From NCBI RefSeq assembly GCF_030159955.1, contig NZ_BSNK01000002.1, forward strand, positions 1,364,001 through 1,428,000: DNA of 64,000 bases, given 5' to 3'. The translations under genes were made by a program, and so were the position numbers. The notes below the pieces were generated by a model. It had not been told where the DNA came from and did no database searches. It was given only the letters and a program-made list of their open reading frames with translations. Of the stretch, positions 29,065 to 37,815 are shown piece after piece; position 1 is the stretch's first letter; every line of letters begins with the position of its first letter. The DNA comes from Algimonas ampicilliniresistens (GTDB lineage: Bacteria > Pseudomonadota > Alphaproteobacteria > Caulobacterales > Maricaulaceae).

Positions 29065-29433
29065 ATGTTGAAATTCAGCAAGGACCATGAATGGGTCCGC
29101 CTTGACGGCGATGTCGCGACAGTCGGCATTTCAGATTATGCGCAAAAACAGCTGGGCGATGTCGTCTTTGTCGAACTGCCAGATGTGGGTCACGAGGTCG
29201 ATGCAGGCGATGAACTCGCCGTGGTCGAGAGCGTCAAAGCGGCGTCTGAGGTTTACGCTCCCATCGCCGGGGAAGTGACCGAAGTGAATGCAGACCTCGA
29301 AGGGGCCCCAGAAACCGTAAACGCCGCGCCAATGGATGGCGGCTGGTTCGTCAAAATGAGTGTCAGCGATAAAAGCGCGCTCGATACACTGATGGATGAA
29401 GCGGCGTATAAGGAATATTGCGAGGGACTTTAA
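29065..29433 (+). CDS. gcvH: Glycine cleavage system H protein
   Basis: GcvH is the lipoylated carrier that shuttles the aminomethyl group between P, T and L proteins. The 122-residue protein contains [20 protein letters not shown], with the lipoyl-lysine at residue 58, and DGGWFVKM near the end, typical of the H fold. It starts 3 bases after the gcvT stop. Lipoylation would need LipA/LipB elsewhere in the genome. Confidence 0.97.
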   Translation: MLKFSKDHEWVRLDGDVATVGISDYAQKQLGDVVFVELPDVGHEVDAGDELAVVESVKAASEVYAPIAGEVTEVNADLEGAPETVNAAPMDGGWFVKMSVSDKSALDTLMDEAAYKEYCEGL

Positions 29434-29435
29434 GG

Positions 29436-29636
29436 ATGAAAAAGGGTCCGAAGACAGGCGTCGGTATCGCATTAGGAATTTCCATCGGGACGGCTGTTGG
29501 CGTCGCAACAGGCAATCTCGGTCTTTGGCTTGCGGTGGGCATTGCGATCGGCGCGGGTCTAGGCGTGGCGATGTCAGGCAAAACCTCTGAAAAAACCGAT
29601 GACAATTCTTCGGCGGATGACGGCGTAGATGACTAA
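29436..29636 (+). CDS. Small glycine-rich membrane protein in the gcv operon
   Basis: This 66-residue frame begins with ATG 29436 (MKKGPKTGVGIALGISIGTA), 2 bases after gcvH. A glycine-zipper-like hydrophobic stretch (about 8-48: GIALGISIGTAVGVATG, GLWLAVGIAIGAGLGVAMSG) gives two short helices, followed by an acidic, Ser-rich tail. Nothing in it points to glycine metabolism. Its stop overlaps the next gene by 8 bases, supporting a real coupled gene. Confidence 0.55.
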   Translation: MKKGPKTGVGIALGISIGTAVGVATGNLGLWLAVGIAIGAGLGVAMSGKTSEKTDDNSSADDGVDD

Positions 29637-30003
29637 ACTTCTCCCGTTTCTCTTCGGCGCTTTGGCGCTGATCCATGCGTTGCCCGCCATGGCTGTCATC
29701 GCGCCTGCGCGCCTGTCTTCGCTCTATGGGTTTGACGCGAGCGACACCGTTTTGACGACGCTATTGCAGCACCGTGCTTTGCTGTTTGCGATCCTGTCAG
29801 CGGCGCTGATCTATGCGATTTTCATCCCGTCCGCGCGCTGGCCCGTATTGATTGGGACGGGTGTCAGCATGGGTGGATTTCTGGTGATTGCATGGGCGCA
29901 CGGTGAAATGTCTGGCGCGCTGCGCCCCATCGTTTTGGCTGACGTGATCGGTTTGGTGATTGCCGTTTTAGCCGCAGTCTGTCTCTGGAAGGGTGCGGCA
30001 TGA
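29629..30003 (+). CDS. Small four-helix membrane protein in the gcv operon
   Basis: This 124-residue protein has four hydrophobic helices (about 3-26, 47-67, 71-91 and 99-120) connected by short loops. I do not recognise a family, although the pattern is like phosphopantetheine-adenylyltransferase-neighbour membrane proteins sometimes seen in alphaproteobacteria. It overlaps its upstream gene by 8 bases and its downstream gene by 4, so it is translated within the gcv operon. Its relation to glycine cleavage is unknown. Confidence 0.6.
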   Translation: MTKLLPFLFGALALIHALPAMAVIAPARLSSLYGFDASDTVLTTLLQHRALLFAILSAALIYAIFIPSARWPVLIGTGVSMGGFLVIAWAHGEMSGALRPIVLADVIGLVIAVLAAVCLWKGAA

Positions 30004-30188
30004 GCAATAAATGGCTCCGTATTATTGCCCTGCTCGCCGCCATCATCGCGGCTCCCGCCCTAGCGGGTTTGGTCTATCTTGAGCCCGCATGGCTTGATCT
30101 GCTCGCATCGGCCGCAATCGGTGCGATTACTGGCCTGACCGTTCTCTTTCTTTTCAAACGTCTTCCCGTCGACAAACAGGATAAATAG
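30000..30188 (+). CDS. Small two-helix membrane protein in the gcv operon
   Basis: This 62-residue protein has two hydrophobic helices (about 6-26 and 32-52, with GAITGLTVLFLFK) and a basic, Lys-rich C-terminal tail. Its ATGA overlap with the upstream gene and the immediate start of gcvPA (next base) place it firmly in the operon. Function is unknown. Confidence 0.58.
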   Translation: MSNKWLRIIALLAAIIAAPALAGLVYLEPAWLDLLASAAIGAITGLTVLFLFKRLPVDKQDK

Positions 30189-31529
30189 ATGCGTTACCTT
30201 CCTTTGACCGATAGCGATCGGGCGCAAATGCTCGACGTGGTCGGTGTCAGTTCCATTGATGATCTGTTCCAGGATGTGCCGAAATCGGCGCGTCTGTCGG
30301 ATCTGGTGGATCTGCCGAAACATCAATCTGAACAAGCGGTTGAGCGCCATATGGGCAAGCTGTCGGCCAAGTCCGTCTCAGCCGGATCGGTACCGTTTTT
30401 CTGTGGGGCGGGGGCCTATCGCCACCATATTCCGGCGACTGTCGATCACCTGATCCAGCGCTCAGAATTCCTGACCGCCTACACGCCGTATCAGCCCGAA
30501 GTCAGCCAAGGCACGCTGATGACCCTGTTCGAATTTCAAAGCCAGGTCGCGGCGCTGACCGGCATGGATGTAGCCAACGCCTCCATGTATGACGGTTCGA
30601 CCGCCTGTGCCGAAGCGGTGGTTATGGCCAAGCGCGTGACGCGCAAGACCAAGGCCGTGCTCGCGCCGGGTCTGCACCCGCATTACGCTGCCGCGACGCA
30701 AACGCTCGCCTCAACCCTCAATATTCAGATCAATGAGCGTGACTGCCGTCCGGGTCGTGATGATCACATGATCGACCATATTGATGACGACACGGCCTGC
30801 GTCGTGGTCCAATCGCCCAATGTTTTCGGTGAGATCATTGATCTGCGCCCGATTGCCGAAAAAGCCCACGCGCATAAGGCGCTGCTGATCGCTGTGTTCA
30901 CAGAGCCGGTCGCGCTGGCCGCAATTACGCCGCCGGGCGAACAAGGCGCAGATATTGTTGTCGGCGAAGGGCAAGGGATTGGCGTTGGCCTGAACTTTGG
31001 CGGGCCGCATGTCGGTCTGTTTGCCTGCACGCAAAAGCTGGTGCGCCAAATGCCGGGCCGGGTCTGCGGCGAAACGGTCGACGCCAATGGCGAGCGCGGG
31101 TTCGTGCTAACGCTGTCCACGCGCGAACAACATATCCGCCGCGAAAAAGCGACGTCCAACATTTGCACCAATTCGGGCCTCTGCGCGCTGGCGTTTACGA
31201 TCCATATGACGCTGCTCGGCGAAGCCGGGATCACGCGACTGGCGGCGCTCAACCACGAAGCGGCGTGCGATCTCGCGGATCGGCTGTCAGCTATCGACGG
31301 GGTGGAGTTGGTCAATGACACCTTCTTCAACGAATTCACGCTGAAACTCTCCAAACCCGCCGCAGAGGTGGTCGATGCGTTGGCCGAGAAGAACATTCTC
31401 GGCGGTGTCCCGCTCACCCGCATTCAACCGGACGGCGACGCGCATCTGCTGCTCGTCTGTGCGACCGAAACCAATCACACGGATGACTTCGCCGCCTTTG
31501 AGACGGCTCTGAAGGAGGTGCTGTCATGA
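30189..31529 (+). CDS. gcvPA: Glycine dehydrogenase (decarboxylating) subunit 1
   Basis: GcvPA is the alpha subunit of the split P protein, which decarboxylates glycine with PLP from the beta subunit. The 446-residue protein shows [59 protein letters not shown] and [29 protein letters not shown], the usual N-terminal-half motifs. It directly follows the small membrane gene and overlaps gcvPB by 4 bases. Two-subunit P proteins are typical of many alphaproteobacteria and Gram-positives. Confidence 0.96.
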   Translation: MRYLPLTDSDRAQMLDVVGVSSIDDLFQDVPKSARLSDLVDLPKHQSEQAVERHMGKLSAKSVSAGSVPFFCGAGAYRHHIPATVDHLIQRSEFLTAYTPYQPEVSQGTLMTLFEFQSQVAALTGMDVANASMYDGSTACAEAVVMAKRVTRKTKAVLAPGLHPHYAAATQTLASTLNIQINERDCRPGRDDHMIDHIDDDTACVVVQSPNVFGEIIDLRPIAEKAHAHKALLIAVFTEPVALAAITPPGEQGADIVVGEGQGIGVGLNFGGPHVGLFACTQKLVRQMPGRVCGETVDANGERGFVLTLSTREQHIRREKATSNICTNSGLCALAFTIHMTLLGEAGITRLAALNHEAACDLADRLSAIDGVELVNDTFFNEFTLKLSKPAAEVVDALAEKNILGGVPLTRIQPDGDAHLLLVCATETNHTDDFAAFETALKEVLS

Positions 31530-33085
31530 ATAACCAAGGCCGCCCCACATCACCGACAGCATTGAACGCTGTTACCCCGCACACTGTGTCGGGTTCCAAA
31601 GCGCTCGACCAAGCCGTGAAGCTGATTTTCGAAGTCGGGGATCTGGAAACAACCGGGATCGACCTACCCGAGCCTAAAGGTGGTAAAAGCCGCCTCGGTG
31701 CAAATGCGCGCCAAGGCACGATCGGTCTGCCCGGCCTGTCTGAACCCGAAACCATGCGCCACTATGTGCGGCTGAGCCAAAAAAACTACGCCATCGATCT
31801 CGGCGTCTATCCGCTCGGCTCTTGCACGATGAAGCATAATCCGCGCCTGAACGAAAAAGTCGCGCGCATGCCCGGCTTTGCCGATGTGCATCCGCTGCAA
31901 CCGATCAGCACCGTGCAAGGCGCGCTGGAGCTGATGAGCGAGCTGTCGCATTGGCTAATGACGCTTTGCAACATGCCCGCCGTCGCGCTGACGCCCAAAG
32001 CGGGCGCGCATGGCGAATTGTGCGGCATGATGGCGATCCGCGCGCGGCTCGACGCGGATGGTCAGACGCAGCGCCGCCGCGTTCTGGTGCCAGAAAGCGC
32101 CCACGGCACCAACCCGGCAACCGCCGTGCAATGTGGCTTCACCGTCGACGAAATCCCGGCATCCGGCGATGGCCGCGTCAATCTCGACGCGCTGAAAGAG
32201 AAGATCGCCAGCGACCCGGACACGGTCGCGGGCATCATGCTGACCAACCCGAATACGTGCGGCCTGTTCGAGCGTGATATTATCGAAATTGCCGACCTGA
32301 TCCACGCGGCGGGCGGCTATTTCTATTGCGACGGCGCGAACTTCAACGCCCTCGTCGGCCGCGTCCGTCCGGGCGACCTCGGCGTCGATGCGATGCATAT
32401 CAATCTGCACAAGACGTTTTCCACCCCGCATGGCGGCGGCGGTCCCGGCTCCGGCCCGACTGTGCTGTCCGACGCGCTCAAAGACTATGCGCCCGTGCCT
32501 TATGTGGTGGAAACAAAAGAGGGCTATGACCTCGTCGAAGCGGTGGATAGCGACAGCTTCGGCCGCATGTGCGCCTTCCACGGCCAAATGGGCATGTATA
32601 CGCGCGCCCTGACCTATATGATGAGCCACGGCTCTGACGGTCTGCGCCAAGCGACCGAGGATGCGGTGCTGAACGCCAACTATGTCCAAGCGTCGCTAAG
32701 CGATGTGATGACCCCGGCCTTTGGCGGCGTCTGCATGCACGAAGCCCTATTCGATGACCGCTTCCTCAAAGATACGGGCGTGGAAACACTCGATTTCGCC
32801 AAGGCGATGATCGACGAAGGCTACCACCCCATGACCATGTATTTCCCGCTCGTCGTCCACGGTGCGATGCTGATCGAACCGACGGAAAGCGAAAGCAAGC
32901 AAGAGCTAGACCGCTTCATCGGCTCCATGCGTCACCTCGCAGAAAAGGCGAAAGCGGGAGAGACAGAAATGTTCAAACAGGCTCCGGTCTACGCGCCGAT
33001 GCGGCGTCTGGATGAGACCCAAGCCGCGCGGAAACCCGTGTTGCGGTGGCGCGAGCTGGAGGATGGGAAGCTGGCGGCGGAGTAG
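31526..33085 (+). CDS. gcvPB: Glycine dehydrogenase (decarboxylating) subunit 2
   Basis: GcvPB carries the PLP-binding half. The 519-residue protein includes [44 protein letters not shown] and [20 protein letters not shown], whose Lys forms the PLP Schiff base. It is the last gene of the riboswitch-controlled gcv operon and overlaps gcvPA by 4 bases. The C-terminal part (after about 380) is the usual dimer and tetramer contact region. No gcvL lies in the window. Confidence 0.96.
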   Translation: MNNQGRPTSPTALNAVTPHTVSGSKALDQAVKLIFEVGDLETTGIDLPEPKGGKSRLGANARQGTIGLPGLSEPETMRHYVRLSQKNYAIDLGVYPLGSCTMKHNPRLNEKVARMPGFADVHPLQPISTVQGALELMSELSHWLMTLCNMPAVALTPKAGAHGELCGMMAIRARLDADGQTQRRRVLVPESAHGTNPATAVQCGFTVDEIPASGDGRVNLDALKEKIASDPDTVAGIMLTNPNTCGLFERDIIEIADLIHAAGGYFYCDGANFNALVGRVRPGDLGVDAMHINLHKTFSTPHGGGGPGSGPTVLSDALKDYAPVPYVVETKEGYDLVEAVDSDSFGRMCAFHGQMGMYTRALTYMMSHGSDGLRQATEDAVLNANYVQASLSDVMTPAFGGVCMHEALFDDRFLKDTGVETLDFAKAMIDEGYHPMTMYFPLVVHGAMLIEPTESESKQELDRFIGSMRHLAEKAKAGETEMFKQAPVYAPMRRLDETQAARKPVLRWRELEDGKLAAE

Positions 33086-33195
33086 GATACTGATTTACGA
33101 ATTGGCTTCGTGCTTATGGGTTTATCAAGATTGTAACGATCAAATAGTTTTCCGGATATAATTCTAACGCCGAGATTATTGTCAAAAGGGAAAAG

Positions 33196-33588
33196 ATGAA
33201 CTTTTGGGATCATGTGTCAGAAAAGAAAATAACCTCACCCGAGAATGAGGTGGAGAATGCAGAACCATCGATCGATGAGTTCGCAAAGATGGCGCAGAGC
33301 GTTCAACATTTGTGTCAGGTTGGCAGTATCTCAGCTCGAGGGTTCATTGAACGTCCTGATGATAACTATGAACGTAATCGTTACGAGGGACTTCGCGACC
33401 AGGCTGTCACTTTAGTCCTGCAAATCCATGATGGCTTTTTGCAAGGTTTTGCCATCCATCAACTTGCAAAGCTGTGTCGAGAAGCAAATCAGGTCAGCTA
33501 TGTCAGACCATTTTTTGCTGCTATAGAAGACGAGTTTATTCGAAGTAAAATTATGGAAGACGTCCCTGAATTAGAAGAAGGGGAATAG
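33196..33588 (+). CDS. Hypothetical acidic cytoplasmic protein
   Basis: This 130-residue protein starts at ATG 33196 after AAAAGGGAAAAG, a strong ribosome site. It is acidic (many Glu/Asp), helical and without membrane segments or signal; two Cys (about 40 and 93) are present. I recognise no family. The gene is clearly AT-richer than its neighbours (visible as AT-rich wobble bases), which suggests recent acquisition or relaxed codon use. It stands alone between gcvPB and the 630-base gene-free stretch. Confidence 0.55.
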   Translation: MNFWDHVSEKKITSPENEVENAEPSIDEFAKMAQSVQHLCQVGSISARGFIERPDDNYERNRYEGLRDQAVTLVLQIHDGFLQGFAIHQLAKLCREANQVSYVRPFFAAIEDEFIRSKIMEDVPELEEGE

Positions 33589-34218
33589 GCTCTACCTTAC
33601 TTTTTATTTCTCCCTAAACTAATCCCCGCTTATCATTTCCGTGGTCTGTTAGGCTCACCCGCTCCGGACACGAAGGAGGCATGCTCTTTGGTTTTGGCGG
33701 GTGTTTGGTTGGCTGATCTGTCTGCGAGATCATGAGGCGCAGTCAGGTCCATCCGGCAAAGTGATCGATGATGGCTTTCGGGCGTGAGCGAGCTGTGACG
33801 CGGTCAGGCCGTCCTGTGGACGGACTGGCTAGGAACCGGACCGGCAATCAGCCGGGTCGGATATCCAGCGCACAGTGCGTCCCTCGAAAGACAGGGGGCA
33901 GGCGGGTGTGCGTCGAAAGCGCATTTCTCGTCTAACTCCCTCCCGGCGTGTGCTCATGGTGGGCCGTCGGTAGACACGACGCTTTTGATCGGGTGTGCCA
34001 ACCGAGCGCGCGGACGTTTGTCTGTCGTAAAACGGTATTTCCTTTGTCATCCGTCGATGGGTGGCGTCCGCGCTCGTGTCACTTCACGGGATTTGCAGAC
34101 ATTGGCCGACCCCGTGATGGGCGGTAGGACGTGGACGTGTGCCGTCTCATCCATCACGACTATGATTTGACCCGCGTCCGTTCTGCCCTAGAGTCGATCC
34201 GAGGATGAGGGGCCGCAT
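33589..34218. other. Gene-free stretch with many inverted repeats; possible structured RNA
   Basis: No convincing frame with a ribosome site lies here; the longest frame (73 codons, minus strand) is Arg-rich and low complexity. By eye I find several hairpin-forming pairs: CACCCGC 33656-33662 with GCGGGTG 33697-33703; CTGCG 33722-33726 with 33738-33742; a 6-bp stem with 3-base loop at 33809-33823; a 10-bp stem with one mismatch and a 5-base loop at 33836-33860; and CGTCG 33965-33969 with 33977-33981. Near the end, TCACGGG 34084-34090 pairs with CCCGTGA 34111-34117, and GTGATGG 34114-34120 with CCATCAC 34151-34157; these share bases, so they are mutually exclusive. It could be a non-coding RNA, a long leader for the MBL gene, or chance in GC-rich DNA. 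It lacks the conserved blocks of RNase P, tmRNA, 6S and SRP RNAs. Confidence 0.35.
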
Positions 34219-35223
34219 ATGAAATTTCGGATCAGTTTGATTTTGGGCATTTTGGTGCTGATGGGCGGTGCGTTTATTGGGCTGCGGCCCATGCTCGCCC
34301 CGGCCTTATTTGAGCGGGCCGTCGCGCAGCGCATGAGCGTGGACCGGGTCGCGGATTTGGGTCCGGGCCTGCATGTTGTCTTGATCGGCACGGGCGCGCC
34401 CTTGCCCGATCCGAGCCGGGTTGGCCCGATGACCGGGGTTGTTGCGGATGGGCGGCTGTTTATTTTCGATGCGGGCGGCGGCGCCGTGCGCCGGATGGGC
34501 GAGATCGGCTTTCCGGGCGGGCAGGTCGAACGCGCCTTTCTGACCCATTTGCATTCCGATCATATTGACGGGCTGGGCGAGCTGATGCTGCAACATTGGG
34601 CTGGCGGTGGGGCAGATGCGCCGCTGCCCATTGCCGGACCGGACGGGGTGGAGGATGTCGTGGCGGGGCTGATGCAAGCCTATGCGCGCGACCGTGATTT
34701 TCGCATTGCGCATCACGGCGAAGCGGTCGTGCCGCCGTCGGGCTTTGGCGCGGTGGCCGAGGTGATCACGCCCGGTGTGGTCTATGATGACGGTTCGGTG
34801 CGGGTGATCGCATTTCTAGCGGAGCATGCCCCGGTCAGCCCGGCCCTCGGCTATGTCGTCACCCATGCGGGTAAAACCGTCGTGTTGACGGGGGACAGCA
34901 CGGCCAATGTGTCCCTGCCGCCGGAGGCGCGAGGCTCGGACCTGTTGCTGGCCGAGGCCCTGAATGTCGATATGGTGGGGACGTTGGAAGCGGCGGCGCG
35001 GGCGACGGGCAATGACCGGCTCGCCAAGATTTTCTTCGACATTCCCGATTATCATATGACTCCGAAGGGTGCGGCGGAGTTGGGACAGCGGATCGACGCG
35101 AAGCGCACTGTGCTGACCCATCTGGTGCCAGCAGCCCCGAACCGGATGGCGGAGCGGTTATTTCTCGGCGATGCAGACGCGGAGATTGGCCGCGACGGCA
35201 TGGTGATTACGCTGCGGGACTAG
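34219..35223 (+). CDS. MBL-fold metallo-hydrolase, membrane-anchored or exported
   Basis: This 334-residue protein has an N-terminal hydrophobic segment (about 5-24), either a signal peptide or an anchor, followed by a metallo-beta-lactamase fold. The zinc motif THLHSDHIDGLGE (HxHxDH, about 109-121) is preserved, with AGKTVVLTGDST and LTHLVPAAPNRM giving later metal ligands. The layout resembles RNase Z-like/arylsulfatase-type and lactonase-like MBL proteins; substrate is unknown. ATG 34219 follows GAGGGGCC. Its last codons overlap the convergent acyltransferase by 4 bases. A long gene-free stretch lies in front. Confidence 0.8.
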   Translation: MKFRISLILGILVLMGGAFIGLRPMLAPALFERAVAQRMSVDRVADLGPGLHVVLIGTGAPLPDPSRVGPMTGVVADGRLFIFDAGGGAVRRMGEIGFPGGQVERAFLTHLHSDHIDGLGELMLQHWAGGGADAPLPIAGPDGVEDVVAGLMQAYARDRDFRIAHHGEAVVPPSGFGAVAEVITPGVVYDDGSVRVIAFLAEHAPVSPALGYVVTHAGKTVVLTGDSTANVSLPPEARGSDLLLAEALNVDMVGTLEAAARATGNDRLAKIFFDIPDYHMTPKGAAELGQRIDAKRTVLTHLVPAAPNRMAERLFLGDADAEIGRDGMVITLRD

Positions 35224-36323
35224 GTGAACAGGCGTTTGCGTCCGGATCGGGCGAGATTGATCAGCGGTTTCTCGATGAACCGATAGGTCAGCCCCGCGAC
35301 GATCAGCGCGCCGCTGAGCATGATGAGGATCAACAGCGGGGATGGCAGGTCTTGCAGGCCCGCCATTTGCCAAAGCTTCGACAGGGCGACCAAGCTCAGC
35401 AAATGGGTGAGGTAGAGCGAATAGCTCCAATCGCCGAGCGTGACTGCAAAGCGCGGGGCTTTGACTTTGCTGTGGTCGAGCCATGCTGCGCCGAGCACCA
35501 GCGCGCCAGCGGGCAGGGTCAAGCGCAGCACACGCGGCCAGCCATCCTCAAACGGTACGGCGGAGAATATCCACATCCCCATGCCGATCAAGCCGAAGAG
35601 GATCAGGGCCAGCGAGACAGTCTTGTCACCCGTGCGGGTCAGATAGAGCCAGCCGACCGCCGCGCCCGCGAGGAATTCGAATACGAGCGGATTGAACAGG
35701 TGAAAGGCGATCGCTGTGGAGGTGACAGATAGGGCCGGGATCTGGCTCTGCCAGCTGAACAGATTACCCGCCAACGCGATCGCTGCCCATACGAGCAGGC
35801 CGAGCGGACGAAACCGACGCGGGAGGAACAGCAGCAGAGCGAAGAGGACGTAGAACATCATCTCGTAAACTAGGGTCCAACCGACTTCGAGCAGCGGGTA
35901 AGCCCAACCCGGTATCAGGAACAGCGTATTGATGACGGTGGGATTGTTGGGGGAGCTGGAGAAGACCAGATCGGGCCGAACCAGCCAGACGGCGAACAGG
36001 GCTGCTGTCACAACCCAGTAGAGCGGGTAAATCCGGGTTGCGCGCGCGAACAGAAATTCCGGCACGCGCCCCAGCATACGGTTTTGGCCGCCACCTGCCT
36101 GCCAGTCACGCGTGACATAGACCATGATGAAGCCGCTAATGACGAAGAACAGGTCCACGCCCATCATGCCCCAATCGAGACTGCTGGGTAGAATAGGGTT
36201 CGTCGCTGTCCGACCCTCAATCAGAGCAAGGTGAGCAAACAGAACCAGCATCGCGGCCAGACCGCGCAGGGCCTGAACATGATCCAGACGGGATGGGGTG
36301 GCGATGGCCATGTCGTCCGCCAT
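35220..36323 (-). CDS. Acyltransferase family 3 (OafA/NodX-like) membrane protein
   Basis: This 367-residue protein has about ten transmembrane helices and the acyltransferase-3 motifs: LDHVQALRGLAAMLVLFAH (the catalytic His in the first helix), GMMGVDLFFVISGFIMVY, and RIYPLYWV. Such enzymes O-acetylate or O-acylate surface sugars or lipids. Start is taken as the ATG at 36323; Met at 36311 is an alternative with GGCGGA ahead of it, and a longer frame to 36425 has no ribosome site. It may modify the envelope glycans made by the 10-14 kb cluster, which is conjecture. Confidence 0.84.
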   Translation of the reverse strand: MADDMAIATPSRLDHVQALRGLAAMLVLFAHLALIEGRTATNPILPSSLDWGMMGVDLFFVISGFIMVYVTRDWQAGGGQNRMLGRVPEFLFARATRIYPLYWVVTAALFAVWLVRPDLVFSSSPNNPTVINTLFLIPGWAYPLLEVGWTLVYEMMFYVLFALLLFLPRRFRPLGLLVWAAIALAGNLFSWQSQIPALSVTSTAIAFHLFNPLVFEFLAGAAVGWLYLTRTGDKTVSLALILFGLIGMGMWIFSAVPFEDGWPRVLRLTLPAGALVLGAAWLDHSKVKAPRFAVTLGDWSYSLYLTHLLSLVALSKLWQMAGLQDLPSPLLILIMLSGALIVAGLTYRFIEKPLINLARSGRKRLFT

Positions 36324-36521
36324 GTCAGAGCGGGCCGCGCAAATCCAGTCTGCTTGTCGGCTGGACGTGCTGCAGAGCCTATCTTCAAGCTTACGGGTAG
36401 ATGACAGCTGGGTCACGCTCTTCACGCTCGCGTTATATCGGCGTCCGCGCGGCTTTGGGACGCGTAGCTATGACAGGTTCGCATCCCCGGACCGACTAAA
36501 ACCTATCGGAGACACCCGACC

Positions 36522-37073
36522 ATGACATTTAAGCCCCTCCTTGCAGCCGCACTCCTCGCGACGACGGCAATCGCCGCTCCGGCATTTGCTGGTACGAAAA
36601 TGAAAACTGAGATGAGCGCGACCCCAACGTCGAACATCGTTGAAACCGCCGTTTCTGTTGACGCGCTGTCCACGCTCGTCGCGGCTGTTCAAGCTGCCGA
36701 TCTTGCGGGTGCTCTATCGGCAGACGGTCCGTTCACCGTCTTCGCCCCAACTAATGACGCATTCGGCGCCCTACCAGCGGGCACAGTCGACACGCTGCTG
36801 AAACCGGAAAACAAAGGCACGCTGTCCAACATCCTGACCAGCCATGTTGTCGCCGGATCCTATGATGCGGCGTCAATTATCGCGCTGGCCAAAGCCAATG
36901 ACGGTAAAGCCAAGCTGACAACCCTGTCGGGCGCCGAGCTCAAAGCCTATGTCAAAGACGGCAAAGTCTATGTGAAGGACGAAAATGGCGGCAAGGCCAC
37001 TGTAGCAACGGCTGATGTTCAGACTTCCAATGGTGTTGTGCATGTCGTGACGTCGGTTTTACTGCCGAAATAA
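36522..37073 (+). CDS. Exported fasciclin (FAS1) domain protein
   Basis: This 183-residue protein has a signal peptide (MTFKPLLAAALLATTAIAAP, cleaved near AFA-G at 24) and one FAS1 domain (about 47-180), shown by GPFTVFAPTNDAFGALPAGT, ILTSHVVAGSYDA and a C-terminal NGVVHVVTSVLLP. Bacterial FAS1 proteins are cell-surface or periplasmic adhesion-type modules. The ATG is preceded by a GGAGA sequence. It is monocistronic, ending in a strong bidirectional terminator. Confidence 0.93.
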   Translation: MTFKPLLAAALLATTAIAAPAFAGTKMKTEMSATPTSNIVETAVSVDALSTLVAAVQAADLAGALSADGPFTVFAPTNDAFGALPAGTVDTLLKPENKGTLSNILTSHVVAGSYDAASIIALAKANDGKAKLTTLSGAELKAYVKDGKVYVKDENGGKATVATADVQTSNGVVHVVTSVLLPK

Positions 37074-37098
37074 CACTCGATCACAGATCAAAAAGAAA

Positions 37099-37125
37099 GG
37101 CCCGGTCGTTATAAACGACCGGGCC
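37099..37125. terminator. Bidirectional rho-independent terminator between FAS1 gene and regA
   Basis: GGCCCGGTCGTT (37099-37110) and its complement ACGACCGGGCC (37115-37125) form an 11-bp stem with a short ATAA loop. A T-rich run follows on the + side, and CAAAAAGAAA precedes it, giving a T-run on the minus side. It separates the convergent fasciclin gene and regA. Confidence 0.9.
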
Positions 37126-37150
37126 TAATTGTTTGGGGAGTTAAACCGAA

Positions 37151-37696
37151 TTAGCGCGGGGCGCGCTTCGCCAGAATACGCTGTAATGTGCGGCGATGCA
37201 TATTCAGACGGCGCGCCGTCTCAGAAACATTTTTGCCGCACAGCTCATAAACCCGCTGGATGTGTTCCCAGCGGACCCGGTCGGCGCTCATCGGGTTTTC
37301 CGGCGGTTCCGGTGTTTCGCCGCGTTCAGCCAGCAAGGCCTTACAGACGTCGTCGGCATCGGCAGGTTTGGCGAGGTAGTCGACAGCGCCGCGCTTCACG
37401 GCGGACACTGCGGTTGCGAGATTGCCATAGCCGGTCAGCATGACCATCTTGCTGTCGGGTCGGGCTTCGTGAAGCTGTTCGATCACGTCTAATCCATTGC
37501 CATCTTCTAACCGCATGTCGAGTACGGCGAAGGCAGGTGGATTGTCACGAACTTCGCGTTTGGCTTCGAACACAGTTTCACAGGTTCTGACGTCAAAGCC
37601 GCGTTGTTCCAAGGCACGTCCGAGCCGGATGCGAAGCGGCGCATCATCGTCTAGGATCATCAGCGTGTGATCGTTGGGTAGCGTATATTCGCTCAT
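37151..37696 (-). CDS. regA: Redox response regulator RegA/ActR/PrrA family
   Basis: This 181-residue regulator has an N-terminal receiver domain (LMILDDDAPLRIRL acidic pocket, phospho-Asp in FAVLDMRLEDGNG near residue 59, then MLTGYG and YLAKPA) and a C-terminal Fis-type helix-turn-helix (NVSETARRLNMHRRTLQRIL). A short proline-containing linker (EPPENP) joins them. RegA controls respiration, photosynthesis or electron-sink genes in response to redox. The cognate kinase gene regB lies upstream on the same strand, and senC is divergent from regB, as in the Rhodobacter arrangement. The full set of recognisable motifs makes the assignment firm. Confidence 0.93.
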   Translation of the reverse strand: MSEYTLPNDHTLMILDDDAPLRIRLGRALEQRGFDVRTCETVFEAKREVRDNPPAFAVLDMRLEDGNGLDVIEQLHEARPDSKMVMLTGYGNLATAVSAVKRGAVDYLAKPADADDVCKALLAERGETPEPPENPMSADRVRWEHIQRVYELCGKNVSETARRLNMHRRTLQRILAKRAPR

Positions 37697-37815
37697 CTTA
37701 TATCCTCTTCTAAGATGAATACGGACGAAATGTCGCGATGGCTTGGTTCGGTCGTAGAAAAGAACAGTTTATCAGCTATCTGATGCAGCTCAGCCTAATC
37801 GGTCGATGGCCTCTG

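Noticed and set aside
31955-32689. 244-codon minus-strand frame inside gcvPB
   Set aside because: It is entirely opposite gcvPB and looks like a shadow of a high-GC coding frame.
33589-34218. A known large RNA (RNase P, tmRNA, 6S or SRP RNA) in the gene-free stretch
   Set aside because: I could not find the conserved blocks of any of them, such as the RNase P GAGGAAAGTCC core, a tmRNA tag or CCA end, on either strand.
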